DNA from: an uncultured Ruminococcus sp.
GTDB lineage: Bacteria; Bacillota; Clostridia; Oscillospirales; Ruminococcaceae
Direction of reading: 5' to 3'
NCBI GenBank assembly: GCA_946413815.1
Contig: CAMKMD010000020.1
Coordinates: 1 to 56,120, forward strand
DNA: 56,120 bases
Positions within the stretch are counted from its first letter, which is position 1; each line of letters opens with the position of its first letter. The position numbers were made by a program, and so were the translations under genes. Of this stretch, positions 1 to 8,011 are shown one piece after another. The notes under the pieces were generated by a model. The model was not told where the DNA came from. It searched no databases and worked only from the letters and a program-made list of their open reading frames with translations.

Positions 1-56
1 GACGCCCTGCAAGAGAGGGCGTCCCCTTAATAGATACAGGTTTTTTGACAGACTGA
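1..56. repeat. Partial intergenic repeat at window edge
   Basis: A hairpin with 8-bp arms (GACGCCCT/AGGGCGTC) is followed by TTTTTTGACAGACTGAG. This resembles the end of the family II intergenic repeats at 25.6, 40.3 and 56 kb, which finish with TTTTTTGACAAGCTG before a terminator, and the hairpin resembles the one at 25552-25577. The element is cut by the window start, so membership is tentative. Confidence 0.4.
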
Positions 57-88
57 GGCTGTGTAACTAAGTGTTACACAGCCTTTTT
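57..88 (+). terminator. Rho-independent terminator of a gene left of the window
   Basis: An 11-bp perfect stem (GGCTGTGTAAC/GTTACACAGCC) with a 5-nt loop is followed by TTTTT on the plus strand. The T-run lies only on the plus side, so it should end a rightward transcript from outside the window. Confidence 0.75.
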
Positions 89-104
89 ATAATATACGGA
101 TTTA

Positions 105-1184
105 TCAGAGCTGGGATCTCAGACCCTTTACAAAATCGAAGAGGCTCTTTTCGAGAATGAACATCTTGCCGTAGGGGTCAAGTACGATGCCCTCTGTGCC
201 GATCTCGCTGTTTGCGGCGATGGGGAGGATATCGAGGAAGGGACAGCGCACCTTTGTAAAGCTGCCCTGATGTTTTTCCATTTCCTCAAGCGCAGAGAAT
301 ACCGGCAGGAAGCACTTGTCTCCGTTGCGCAGTATCTCGGGTAACAGGTAGACTCCGCTGTCCGATCTCAGCGCCTGATCCTCTCTGAGTTCGCCTGCGG
401 TCTCCTCCTTCGGCAGTGACGTGCAGGGTACCCATATATCGCTGTCCCTGAGAAACTGCATTACTCTTACGAAGTTCTCCTCTGTGCGGTCGGTGTCGAA
501 CAGGGCTACAGCCTGCTTCAGGAGAGAACCGTCCTCAAGGTCCTTATGCGTAAGAGTCTTGCCCGGTACAAGGTCGGAGAAACATACTATCACCTTGTCT
601 GTGGTCTCGCCTACCTGGAAGGAGATGGTATCTCCGATATGACAGCCGAGATCCTGATACGGCTCGTTCAGGAGAGTGCCGATAAGACGCCTGTTCCTGA
701 GTCCGCAGATGCGCACCCAGCAGTCCTCCGTTTTAAAGCCCTCCTTCATAAGGTATACGGTTACATCGTCCGGGAAGACATGGTTTCTTGAATCGTCAAT
801 GGCTGTCAGCTCTCTTGACTGCATTATCTCCTCGGATACCTTGTATCTGTCAAGGGTACTGAGCTTGTCCGCATATCTCTTGCGGAGGCTTCCGTCCTCG
901 TCCCTGAATACAGTGACCTCCTCGTCATCAAGGGCGTCAATGCGTATCTTTGCACTGCGCATGGGTGAGGTCTCGGAAAAACGGTACATAGCACCCTTCT
1001 TCTCACCGGCAGCGATCACTTCAAATGTGAAACCTGCCTCATGATCGATATATCCGTATGTAAGCACGCAGCCGGCATTTTCTGCATCCGGGAAGCCTTT
1101 AAGGCTTTCCTTCAGTCTTTCTGTTATCGGGAAAGCAGCGAACCTGCCTTCAAGTCCGCGGAACCCTGTCTCTTTGCATTTCAT
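105..1184 (-). CDS. SseB-like / DUF2185-DUF2314-like protein
   Basis: Predicted soluble protein of 359 residues without signal peptide or membrane segment. The C-terminal part (about 235-355) reads like the SseB N-terminal domain found in enhanced serine sensitivity proteins: a 'dSdIWVP' strand, 'FLPVFSALEEM' and 'GIVLDPYGKMFIL'. The middle (about 140-210, 'VRICGLRNRRLIGTLLNEP' and 'IGDTISF') resembles the DUF2185/DUF2314 fold common in immunity-like and stress proteins. The ATG is preceded by AAGGAGGTG at good spacing, and a consensus promoter lies directly upstream, so the gene looks monocistronic. The family link is a by-eye judgement and the cellular role is unknown; no toxin gene is visible beside it, so an immunity function is not claimed. 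Confidence 0.7.
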   Translation of the reverse strand: MKCKETGFRGLEGRFAAFPITERLKESLKGFPDAENAGCVLTYGYIDHEAGFTFEVIAAGEKKGAMYRFSETSPMRSAKIRIDALDDEEVTVFRDEDGSLRKRYADKLSTLDRYKVSEEIMQSRELTAIDDSRNHVFPDDVTVYLMKEGFKTEDCWVRICGLRNRRLIGTLLNEPYQDLGCHIGDTISFQVGETTDKVIVCFSDLVPGKTLTHKDLEDGSLLKQAVALFDTDRTEENFVRVMQFLRDSDIWVPCTSLPKEETAGELREDQALRSDSGVYLLPEILRNGDKCFLPVFSALEEMEKHQGSFTKVRCPFLDILPIAANSEIGTEGIVLDPYGKMFILEKSLFDFVKGLRSQL

Positions 1185-1211
1185 ATCAGCACCTCCTTAA
1201 TGTGTTGACTC

Positions 1212-1240
1212 ATTATAACATGAGAAGCCGGCAAAGTCAA
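1212..1240 (-). promoter_or_regulatory. Sigma-A promoter of the SseB-like gene
   Basis: On the minus strand TTGACT and TATAAT are separated by 17 bp, with the -10 box about 28 bp before the start codon. Confidence 0.75.
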
Positions 1241-1275
1241 TAAACTCTGCCGGCATCCGTAGAACGGTCATCGTG

Positions 1276-1600
1276 TCAGATCTCGATCACACCGCCGAAT
1301 TCTGCAATAAGGCCTGCATCAAAGCGCTGGATAGCTATGGAGTCAAGGCCGGTGATATGCAATTATGGAAATCGCCGTTTTTGATCGTGGTAACACTGTC
1401 GGGGATGGTAACACTGGTTAATTCTTCCTTGGCCATAAAATAATCATCTCTTGTGCCGACTGTGGAATTTCTGAAGGCACTGCTTTTAATTACCGTAACC
1501 GGAACGCCTTCAACTTCATCGGGAATAACGACCTCGGTGATTCCGTCTGCACTGCCTGAAACCTCTCATCCGGGAAACCTTTCCTCGGTATGTTATAATT
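1276..1600 (-). pseudogene. Remnant of a BspA-like leucine-rich-repeat gene
   Basis: Minus-strand translation in pieces gives 'GITEVVIPDEVEGVPVTVI', then 'LTSVTIPDSVTTIKNGDFHNC', then in another frame 'GLDSIAIQRFDAGLIAEF' ending in a TGA at 1276-1278. The first two are typical LRR_5 (BspA-type) repeat units like those of the intact gene at 40.7 kb. At least two frameshifts and an in-frame stop (near 1565) break the reading frame, and no start, signal peptide or ribosome site is left. It is a decayed fragment, probably the 3' end of a former surface-protein gene. Confidence 0.7.
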
Positions 1601-2600
1601 ATGTCATTAGTTCATGTGAACTGTAAATACGCTCTTATGGTGAAATCCGGCGTTTTTGTGATTTATCTTGATAATTATCTGTAATTCTCGTTATTTCTCG
1701 GTTGTGTAATTATACTTGAAAATGGGGGACTGCGCATAAGAATACCTCCGCAGGGCTTCTGCGGAGGCTGCAATGGGATATAAAACTGTTATGGCATAAA
1801 AAATAACGTCCTTCACCGACACCCTCTCAAATCGCCGGTGAAGAACGTTATCTTGAATGCTGACGAGCGCACACCCTCTATATGCGCTCGTCAATTTCGG
1901 CCAGTGCCGTTTTCACGATCAGGCACTGTCATAGTTCTGCTTGGTAATATGTTAGAAAGACGGATGCATGGATCAGAAGCTGCTTTAGGCGATTAAACAT
2001 ATTATAGGCATTAATGTTTAATAACAGCTTAAATCGTGGAGCTCTTAGTGCGTTGCAGTAGAGGAACCATTACCGGCGGAGTTTGAACCGGATAGCAGAT
2101 TTGTACTATGAAAACCGATGAATCACAGGACACAATAATAATGAACTTTGGCAAATTCTTTGTTATTGCGTTCGGCAACGGAACCCCGAAAATTCGGTAC
2201 TTTCCGCCTCCGACACTTGTATTATAGAATAATTACGAAAGAATTACAATTGATAATATTGCACAGATTTGGGACTATATTGCTCGGCATGATAAAATAA
2301 TTTATATTGATAAAATATGAATAACTTGAAACAATATTCAAATAAATTGTCAGACCTGGTTAGTAACTTATTGAGAGTCAGTCTATCGTCATTTTCTCAT
2401 GACACGCTCAACGAAAACAGCATAAATTAGGCGTTTTTGCTGCAAGCCGCCTTGCTGATTACCCAATGGGCGTAATACAATTAGTATCATTCGAGTATAT
2501 CATTTCAAAGAGTAGAAAAATAATTGTCAAAATAAAAAACTTAGCATAAAATTTCAAGCCGCTTGCGAAAGTACAACTTAGCATAAAAATGTTACTTAAC
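1601..2600. other. Gene-poor AT-rich stretch with several hairpins
   Basis: No ORF with a believable ribosome site or family match was found in this kilobase. It holds a 9-bp hairpin at 1745-1767, a pair of larger hairpins at 1804-1892 (listed separately), an imperfect inverted repeat at 1992-2022 (ATTAAACAT/ATGTTTAAT) and a repeated AACTTAGCATAAAA at about 2539 and 2576. The composition and the neighbouring LRR fragment suggest decayed DNA, possibly with a small RNA. Confidence 0.5.
1798..1892 (-). ncRNA. Candidate small RNA: twin hairpins with the same loop
   Basis: Read on the minus strand, a hairpin with 10-bp arms (GACGAGCGCA/TGCGCTCGTC, 1862-1892) is followed by a second with paired TAACGT and CTTCACCG segments (1804-1850) and then TTTTTT (1803-1798). 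Both loops carry the same 9-mer, AGAGGGTGT on the minus strand. The last hairpin plus T-run looks like a terminator. No strong promoter was found upstream, so expression is inferred only. Confidence 0.35.
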
Positions 2601-2633
2601 ACAAAATGAAAAGCGGGAGTCATTTCTCCCGCT
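2601..2633 (-). terminator. Terminator of the helical-repeat gene
   Basis: On the minus strand AGCGGGAG/CTCCCGCT form an 8-bp stem followed by TTTCATTTT, just after the stop codon at 2654. Confidence 0.75.
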
Positions 2634-2653
2634 GTCATACATTATTTAATTAA

Positions 2654-3361
2654 TCAGAGGATACCGTTTGCTGCATCCTCGATGCGCTGGATGTAGTATT
2701 CCTTGCTCCACGGATGCTCGAAGCTGTTGAAAAGATTGAGACAGGTCTGGGCGTTCCTGATGGAAACATCGAGCAGATCACGTCTGCCGGATTTTGCGGA
2801 TATATACACCGCAGTTATCATCATCTCGAGCAGGGTGGGATCGTTACTTCCCTGAGGCTTGTATCCGAAGGCCGTAAGGAGTTTTCCTGCTTGATTGTAC
2901 TTCTTTGCCGCGCAGTCTGCCAGCGCAAGTGAAATATACATTTCCGCAAGACGGTCCATGGATATCTTCTCTGAGTATCTCTGCATGAAGTTGATATTCT
3001 CCGTGCGGAAATCCTCGGCGTCGCGCCAGTGTCCGAGCTTGCTCTTTACCTTCAGGCTCTCGAGGCAGTAGCCGAACTTATCCTCTCCGCTTAGCTTCTT
3101 GTCAGCAAGCATATTAAGGTAGAATTCTGCGCTTGAAAGATCGTGTATATGGTCATAAAGTCTTACAAGCTGTATAATATCCTCTGCAGAGGGCTTTTTT
3201 GCGTCATTAACAAAGGCATCTGCGTAGGCATCGCAGAGATCCTTTGTATATCCCTCACGATTGAACTGGAGATAGAGCTCCTCGTATTTGCGCTGTTCTG
3301 CTGCATAAGCGGGCAGCAGGCTCTTCGGCTTGCTCAGTTTCCTGTCCTGTGGTTTACGCAT
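2654..3361 (-). CDS. Hypothetical TPR-like helical protein
   Basis: The 235-residue product is almost wholly alpha-helical, with no signal peptide or membrane segment. The spacing of paired helices (for example 'EDIIQLVRLYDHIHDLSSAEFY' broken into A/B helices, then 'RLAEMYISLALADCAAKKYNQAGKLL') is typical of tetratricopeptide-type repeats, but no single repeat is canonical. The N-terminus is basic ('RKPQDRKLSKPK'). AGGGAG precedes the ATG, and a terminator follows the gene. It stands alone between a gene-poor region and a divergent two-component pair, so the context gives no functional hint. A scaffolding or protein-binding role is possible from the fold only. Confidence 0.6.
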   Translation of the reverse strand: MRKPQDRKLSKPKSLLPAYAAEQRKYEELYLQFNREGYTKDLCDAYADAFVNDAKKPSAEDIIQLVRLYDHIHDLSSAEFYLNMLADKKLSGEDKFGYCLESLKVKSKLGHWRDAEDFRTENINFMQRYSEKISMDRLAEMYISLALADCAAKKYNQAGKLLTAFGYKPQGSNDPTLLEMMITAVYISAKSGRRDLLDVSIRNAQTCLNLFNSFEHPWSKEYYIQRIEDAANGIL

Positions 3362-3696
3362 TTCTGATTCTCCCTTCTATTGCATCATGTCGCTGACATA
3401 CGGAGCGTGTCTGAAGGACGGCCGTTCTCTCTTTTCGGCAGGCTTTCAGATATGTTCTGTCCTCCGGCCGGACACCGGCAGCGATGACAGATAATTTAAG
3501 CAGATAATAATTCGTGTATTACTGTCAGTAATTTACCGAGATACTTATACTTAGTATTTTAACATAATCCTTCGAATTAGTCAATATCTATGATACATGA
3601 TTCCACAAAACTGTTGAAATGCACAAAAAGACCCTTGTTTTTTCTCCTAATTAAAATATCAATCTTTAAATGGTTTAAGACTATTTCAATAATATG
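3362..3696. other. Divergent intergenic region, no gene seen
   Basis: This region separates the leftward helical-repeat gene from the rightward two-component system. I see no ORF with start signals. It becomes AT-rich toward the right, ending in the promoter of the response-regulator gene. Confidence 0.5.
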
Positions 3697-3705
3697 TGGT
3701 ATAAT
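3697..3705 (+). promoter_or_regulatory. Extended -10 promoter of the two-component operon
   Basis: TGGTATAAT is an extended -10 element about 84 bp before the response-regulator start; no good -35 box is seen. The same TGTGGTATAAT string recurs before the diguanylate cyclase gene at 6754-6764. Confidence 0.6.
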
Positions 3706-3788
3706 AATAGTAGGATGGGATAAGTCTGTCCGCAGCACCCGGAATGAGGTCCGGGATATGACATAATCACGGGAATGAGGGATGCGAA

Positions 3789-4463
3789 ATGAAACTGCTT
3801 GTAGTAGAAGATGAGATGCAGCTTGCCGATGCCCTGTCGGAGATCCTGAAGAGAAATATGTACTCCGTCGATACCTGCTATGATGGTATCGAGGGCTGTG
3901 ACAACGCTATGACAGGCCTGTATGACGGTATAATACTGGACATAAACCTTCCCGGTATGAACGGACTTGAGATACTGAGAAAGATGCGTCAGGAGAAGAT
4001 AAGCACGCCCGTGCTGCTGCTCACTGCCCGCAGCGAGATCGATGACAAGATCAACGGACTTGACTGCGGCGCCGACGACTATCTCACAAAGCCCTTCGTT
4101 ACCGGAGAGCTGCTTGCGAGAGTCCGGGCGCTCACAAGGCGCAAGGGCGAGATAATCGACGAGAGCCGTCTGGATTTCAACGGGCTGACGCTCAACAAGA
4201 ACACCTGCTCTCTCTCCTGGGAGGGCAACGAGGTAAAGCTCTCTCTCAAGGAGTATCAGATAATGGAACTGCTCATCGGCAATCCCAACCAGATACTGCC
4301 GAAGGAGCGTATAATTGAGAAGATATGGGGCTATGAAAGTGATGTTGAATACAACAACATCGAGGTATATATATCCTTCCTCCGGAAGAAGCTGGCGGCT
4401 ATATCAGCGCCCTCACAGATCAAGACTGCCAGAGGTATAGGATATTCGCTTGTTAAGGAGTGA
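3789..4463 (+). CDS. OmpR-family response regulator
   Basis: DNA-binding transcription factor of a two-component system, 224 residues, the standard length. The receiver domain (1-115) has the acidic pair in 'VVEDE', the phospho-acceptor Asp51 in 'IILDINLPG', the Thr in 'LLLTAR' and the Lys in 'LTKPF'. A linker leads to a winged-helix DNA-binding domain (130-224) ending in 'TARGIGYSL'. The ATG follows a GAATGAGGG ribosome site. The gene overlaps no other frame and is separated by 6 bp from the kinase gene, so the two are co-transcribed and probably translationally coupled. Its regulon is not revealed by the sequence; no cell-wall or transport gene shares the operon. Confidence 0.93.
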   Translation: MKLLVVEDEMQLADALSEILKRNMYSVDTCYDGIEGCDNAMTGLYDGIILDINLPGMNGLEILRKMRQEKISTPVLLLTARSEIDDKINGLDCGADDYLTKPFVTGELLARVRALTRRKGEIIDESRLDFNGLTLNKNTCSLSWEGNEVKLSLKEYQIMELLIGNPNQILPKERIIEKIWGYESDVEYNNIEVYISFLRKKLAAISAPSQIKTARGIGYSLVKE

Positions 4464-4469
4464 TATGAT

Positions 4470-6587
4470 TTGTTCAGGAAAGTTCAGCTGAAATTCTTTT
4501 CTATCATACTCGCCATACTTGTCGCTGTATTCATCGCAGTTCTCGGTTCCATCAACCTTATTATGAATTATATACTTGACCATCAGTCGAAGGAAGTCCT
4601 TCAGCAGATGGCCTATGGCTTTGAGTATGACAATGCGTCGGGGGAGTTCTATTTCCACGATGTTGAGAAAAAAACAAAGAAGGATCCGGAGCCGCCTCCG
4701 CCTCCTGTAATTCCGGAGGAGACCACGGGAGTACCTCCCGAGACCGAGCCTGAGCAGACTGAGCCGGAGATGACTGTTCCGGAGACAGAGACACCGCAGA
4801 CAGAAGCTCCGCAGACAGAAGCTCCGCAGACAGAAGCTCCGCCGGCAGAGGAGATCCCGCCGGAGGAACAGCCGCCTGAGGAACAGCCACAGCCGGAACA
4901 GCCGCCTGAGGAACAGCCGCAGCCGGAGCCGCCGCGGGAGGAACAGCCGCAGGAGCAGCCTCCGCAGGAGCAGCCGACAGAGGCACCTACGCTTGGATTT
5001 GATCCGTGGGCTAACCCGTATATGTGGTGGAATCCCTGGTGGAATCCGTGGGCAAATCCCTGGCAGGATCCGAATGCAGGTCAGAACGGCGGCCAGAACG
5101 GCGACTGGAACCAGTGGCAGGATCCGAATGCCGGCCAGAACGGCGGCCAGAACGGTGACTGGAACCAGTGGCAGGATCCGAATGCAGGCCAGAATGGCGG
5201 CCAGAACGGCGGCCAGAACGGCGACTGGGGACAGTGGGACTGGAACCAGGGCTGGAATCAGGGTGCATGGATCCGCGAAGACAAAAAGGCAGACCATAAT
5301 GATGTCAGCATGGAGGAGCACAGGGACGAAGGCTGTGACGAAGGCCGGAACGATGCTCAGGAAGGCAGCCTGAATGACTTTGATCACAACGGCGGCTGGA
5401 ACGGCGGTATGGCACAGTCCTCGCAGCTTGACGGTCTCTTCGGAAGCATAATCCAGCTCACAGACAAGAGCCCTGAAAAATCAGAGCAGTCGGCTCTCAA
5501 TGTTAAGCCTGACAAGGAGACTCCGACCGATGCCGGAAAGAACGGTATCCAGAGCGGAAACAAGCTGCCGCATCAGCCGCCTCCGAAGCGCTATGACAAG
5601 ACGGAGATCTTCGTGCTCATGGCGGATAAGAACGGCACCTACCTCGACACCTACAACAACGAGGATTTTGATGCGGAGACCGGACAGGTCTACATAACCG
5701 AGATACTTGCCAAGGGCGGACAGAGCGGTATGGCCAACACCTATCAGTACTTCACTGAGAAGAAGTCCAACGGCACGCTGATAGCTCTTACCGACAAGAG
5801 CCAGACCATAGATATGCTGCATAAGCTGACCCGCATAACAGTAATAATCGGACTTATCAGCATAATTCTCCTCTCAGTTGCTTCATTCTTCCTCAGCGGA
5901 CTGATAGTACGTCCCATCAAGGAGGCCTTCGACAAGCAGAAGCAGTTCGTATCAGATGCGAGCCATGAGCTGAAGACTCCTCTTACAGTCATCGCAGCAA
6001 ATGCAGATGTGCTTGAGGGCGAGATAGGCAATAACAGATGGCTCAACTACATACACTCACAGGTTGACAGAATGAGCGTTCTTGTAAACGACCTACTCAG
6101 CCTGACAAGACTTGAAAACAACACCTCACAGTTCATAGTCACGGATTTTGACCTGAGCAAGGCGATAACGAATACGGCGCTCCCCTTCGAGACACAGGCA
6201 TTCGAGGCCAACAAGAACTTTGAGATAAACATCGAGGATAACCTGTATGTAGCCGGAAGCGAGATGCACGTCAAGCAGATGGCGGCAATATTCATCGACA
6301 ACGCGCTGAAGTATTCCAAGGACGGCGGCACGGTAAGAGTATCCCTTCGCCGCGACGGCGAGAGAAAGGTGCTCTCGGTATACAACACCGGCACCGGAGT
6401 CCGTGAGGAGGAAAAGGACAAGATCTTTGAGCGATTCTACCGCAGCGACAGTTCAAGAGCACGCTCCACAGGCGGCTACGGCCTCGGACTTGCGATAGCA
6501 CGTTCGATCATCGAGAAGCATAAGTTCAAGATCTATGTCGATAACGCCGAGGGAAAGAGCATCAACTTCATCATAACCATGCCATAA
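4470..6587 (+). CDS. Sensor histidine kinase with low-complexity outer loop
   Basis: Membrane sensor kinase partner of the upstream OmpR regulator, 705 residues. I choose a TTG start at 4470, since AAGGAG lies 9 bp before it; the nearby ATG at 4465 is out of frame and stops at once. TM1 is about 8-32. Residues about 70-170 are Pro/Glu/Gln/Thr-rich, and 175-270 are Trp/Asn/Gly/Gln-rich with three tandem copies of an 18-residue unit beginning 'QDPNAGQNGG'. TM2 is about 455-482. The kinase core follows: H-box 'SHELKTPL' with His499, N-box 'FIDNALKYS', and the 'GYGLGLAIA' G2 box. The outer loop of over 400 residues is very unlike usual folded sensor domains. It may span or sense the cell wall, which is an inference. 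Confidence 0.92.
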   Translation: MFRKVQLKFFSIILAILVAVFIAVLGSINLIMNYILDHQSKEVLQQMAYGFEYDNASGEFYFHDVEKKTKKDPEPPPPPVIPEETTGVPPETEPEQTEPEMTVPETETPQTEAPQTEAPQTEAPPAEEIPPEEQPPEEQPQPEQPPEEQPQPEPPREEQPQEQPPQEQPTEAPTLGFDPWANPYMWWNPWWNPWANPWQDPNAGQNGGQNGDWNQWQDPNAGQNGGQNGDWNQWQDPNAGQNGGQNGGQNGDWGQWDWNQGWNQGAWIREDKKADHNDVSMEEHRDEGCDEGRNDAQEGSLNDFDHNGGWNGGMAQSSQLDGLFGSIIQLTDKSPEKSEQSALNVKPDKETPTDAGKNGIQSGNKLPHQPPPKRYDKTEIFVLMADKNGTYLDTYNNEDFDAETGQVYITEILAKGGQSGMANTYQYFTEKKSNGTLIALTDKSQTIDMLHKLTRITVIIGLISIILLSVASFFLSGLIVRPIKEAFDKQKQFVSDASHELKTPLTVIAANADVLEGEIGNNRWLNYIHSQVDRMSVLVNDLLSLTRLENNTSQFIVTDFDLSKAITNTALPFETQAFEANKNFEINIEDNLYVAGSEMHVKQMAAIFIDNALKYSKDGGTVRVSLRRDGERKVLSVYNTGTGVREEEKDKIFERFYRSDSSRARSTGGYGLGLAIARSIIEKHKFKIYVDNAEGKSINFIITMP
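5064..5237 (+). repeat. 54-bp in-frame tandem repeats in the kinase gene
   Basis: Three copies start at 5064, 5118 and 5172, each beginning CAGGATCCGAATGC. The third is longer by one extra Gly-Gln-Asn-Gly block. High DNA identity suggests recent expansion; copy number could vary between strains. Confidence 0.85.
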
Positions 6588-6614
6588 TCATACTATTCGG
6601 TGATAAGACGGACG

Positions 6615-6657
6615 GAGCCCGCTGTACAGCCTGTACAGCGGGCTCTCTCCTTTTTTA
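6615..6657 (+). terminator. Terminator of the two-component operon
   Basis: A 15-nt arm (GAGCCCGCTGTACAG) pairs with its exact complement at 6631-6645, followed by CTCCTTTTTTA. Confidence 0.85.
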
Positions 6658-6735
6658 TTGAGAAATTCTCAGCAGAATAGTATCAGGTATTTACTGTACA
6701 AGAGATACAAAATTGTGAACATATTATTAAAAAAC

Positions 6736-6764
6736 TTGCATCCAGGGATAGAGTGTGGTATAAT
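6736..6764 (+). promoter_or_regulatory. Promoter of the diguanylate cyclase gene
   Basis: TTGCAT and TATAAT are spaced by 17 bp, with the extended TG in front of the -10 box, 31 bp before the start codon. Confidence 0.75.
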
Positions 6765-6795
6765 ACTATAAAGTATATCCATTCGGAGGAGATCC

Positions 6796-7968
6796 ATGAA
6801 TCTGCAAGCTATAATTGTAACAAACGGTATTGGCTGTGCTGTTCTGATCATGCTCCTTGTGAGCAGCAGACTCGTCCGGCAGAGGAAGAACTCCGCAGAC
6901 AAGCTCTTCACTGCGATAATCCTTCTTACCGCAGAAGCCTGTGTGACCGAGACTCTGACATTCATTCTTGACGGGAAGCAGTTTTCCGGTGCAAAAACAG
7001 TTGATTTTGCACTCAACAGCCTGCTATATCTCACCAATATTACCACTTCATTCCTGTGGCTGGAATATACCGACCTTAGACTCTACCGCAAGGAGGAGCG
7101 GCTGAGGCGCAGCTTCCCGGTGAGGATTGTTCTGGTAGTCATAGGTATTATCGGACTTCTTGTGAATCTGAAGTATGAATTCATTTTCTCTATCGATGAC
7201 AGTCTGTACTACCACCGCGGTCCGGCAGCTTACGCCTATTACGGCATCACCCTTATCTATCTTGCGTCCTCTGTCCTGCTCAGGCGCAGATACTATGCTG
7301 AGTACGGTAAGATAAAGTTCTTTCCCATGTTCATATTCCTTATCCCCATAATCATAGGCACTGTCCTGCAATGTGTTTTCTACGGCGTATCTGTGGTGTG
7401 GTGCTCTGTAGCTATCGGACTTGTGGGAATATACATGAGCCTTCAGAACGAGCTTTCCTATATCGACGCACTTACAGGTCTTTATAACCGTAACTACCTG
7501 AATATGATACTCAGCGATGTTTACCGCAGAAATATCCCTTCCGCAGGCATCATGATAGACCTGGATTACTTCAAGTCCATAAATGATACCTTCGGCCATA
7601 ATACAGGAGACGTCGCCCTTATGGAGGCAGCCTCCATCATACGCTCCGCTGCGCCCGAGCACTCCATAACGGTGCGCTATGCCGGAGATGAGTTCATAGT
7701 GCTCATACGCGGCGGCGGCAGACAGCAGGCCGAGCAGACCATAGAGAGCATAAAGCTGGGTGCAGGCATATTCAACCGCACAAGCGGACATAAGTATGAG
7801 ATATCCTTCTCAACAGGCATAGGAGTTTTCAACGGCAACGACGAAACAACTGAGGCCTTCCTCCATCGTATGGATCAGGATATGTACGAGGAGAAGAAGG
7901 CGAAGCATGAGCGCAGGGATGCCGAGGAAAGATCACAGCTGGCAAGGATCGCCAGAGGGCAGATATAA
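6796..7968 (+). CDS. Membrane GGDEF-domain diguanylate cyclase
   Basis: Likely makes cyclic di-GMP from two GTP. The 390-residue protein has an N-terminal half with about six or seven hydrophobic segments (roughly 5-25, 37-57, 70-90, 108-127, 145-162, 176-195, 198-216), a multi-helix membrane sensor of unknown ligand. The GGDEF domain (about 222-385) has 'ALTGLYNRNYL', the metal-binding 'IDLDYFKSINDTFGH' and the active loop AGDEF (296-300), an accepted variant of GGDEF. The RxxD product-inhibition site five residues before the loop is absent ('PEHS'). GGAGGAG precedes the ATG. It has its own promoter and ends in a terminator shared with the convergent XRE gene. Two more cyclic-di-GMP proteins are encoded at 30-34.5 kb. 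Confidence 0.92.
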   Translation: MNLQAIIVTNGIGCAVLIMLLVSSRLVRQRKNSADKLFTAIILLTAEACVTETLTFILDGKQFSGAKTVDFALNSLLYLTNITTSFLWLEYTDLRLYRKEERLRRSFPVRIVLVVIGIIGLLVNLKYEFIFSIDDSLYYHRGPAAYAYYGITLIYLASSVLLRRRYYAEYGKIKFFPMFIFLIPIIIGTVLQCVFYGVSVVWCSVAIGLVGIYMSLQNELSYIDALTGLYNRNYLNMILSDVYRRNIPSAGIMIDLDYFKSINDTFGHNTGDVALMEAASIIRSAAPEHSITVRYAGDEFIVLIRGGGRQQAEQTIESIKLGAGIFNRTSGHKYEISFSTGIGVFNGNDETTEAFLHRMDQDMYEEKKAKHERRDAEERSQLARIARGQI

Positions 7969-7974
7969 AAATAA

Positions 7975-8010
7975 AGCAGTTCAGGTCCGGACGGACATGA
8001 ACTGCTTTTT
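7975..8010. terminator. Terminator between convergent genes
   Basis: AGCAGTTCA (7975-7983) pairs with TGAACTGCT (7998-8006), with TTTTT to the right and an A-rich stretch to the left, so it can serve both directions. Confidence 0.75.
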
Positions 8011-8011
8011 C

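Noticed and set aside
1691..1894. Minus-strand ORF of 67 codons
   Set aside because: It overlaps the twin hairpins, has no ribosome site and no family features.
2108..2227. Plus-strand ORF of 39 codons in the gene-poor region
   Set aside because: ATG without a ribosome site and no recognisable motif; probably chance.
5064..5237. Tandem repeats that might be a CRISPR array
   Set aside because: Repeats are head-to-tail without spacers and keep an open coding frame.
4413..5387. Antisense ORF of 324 residues opposite the histidine kinase gene
   Set aside because: It is a composition shadow of the repeat-rich part of the kinase; no ribosome site, and the protein is a run of Leu/Arg/Pro repeats.
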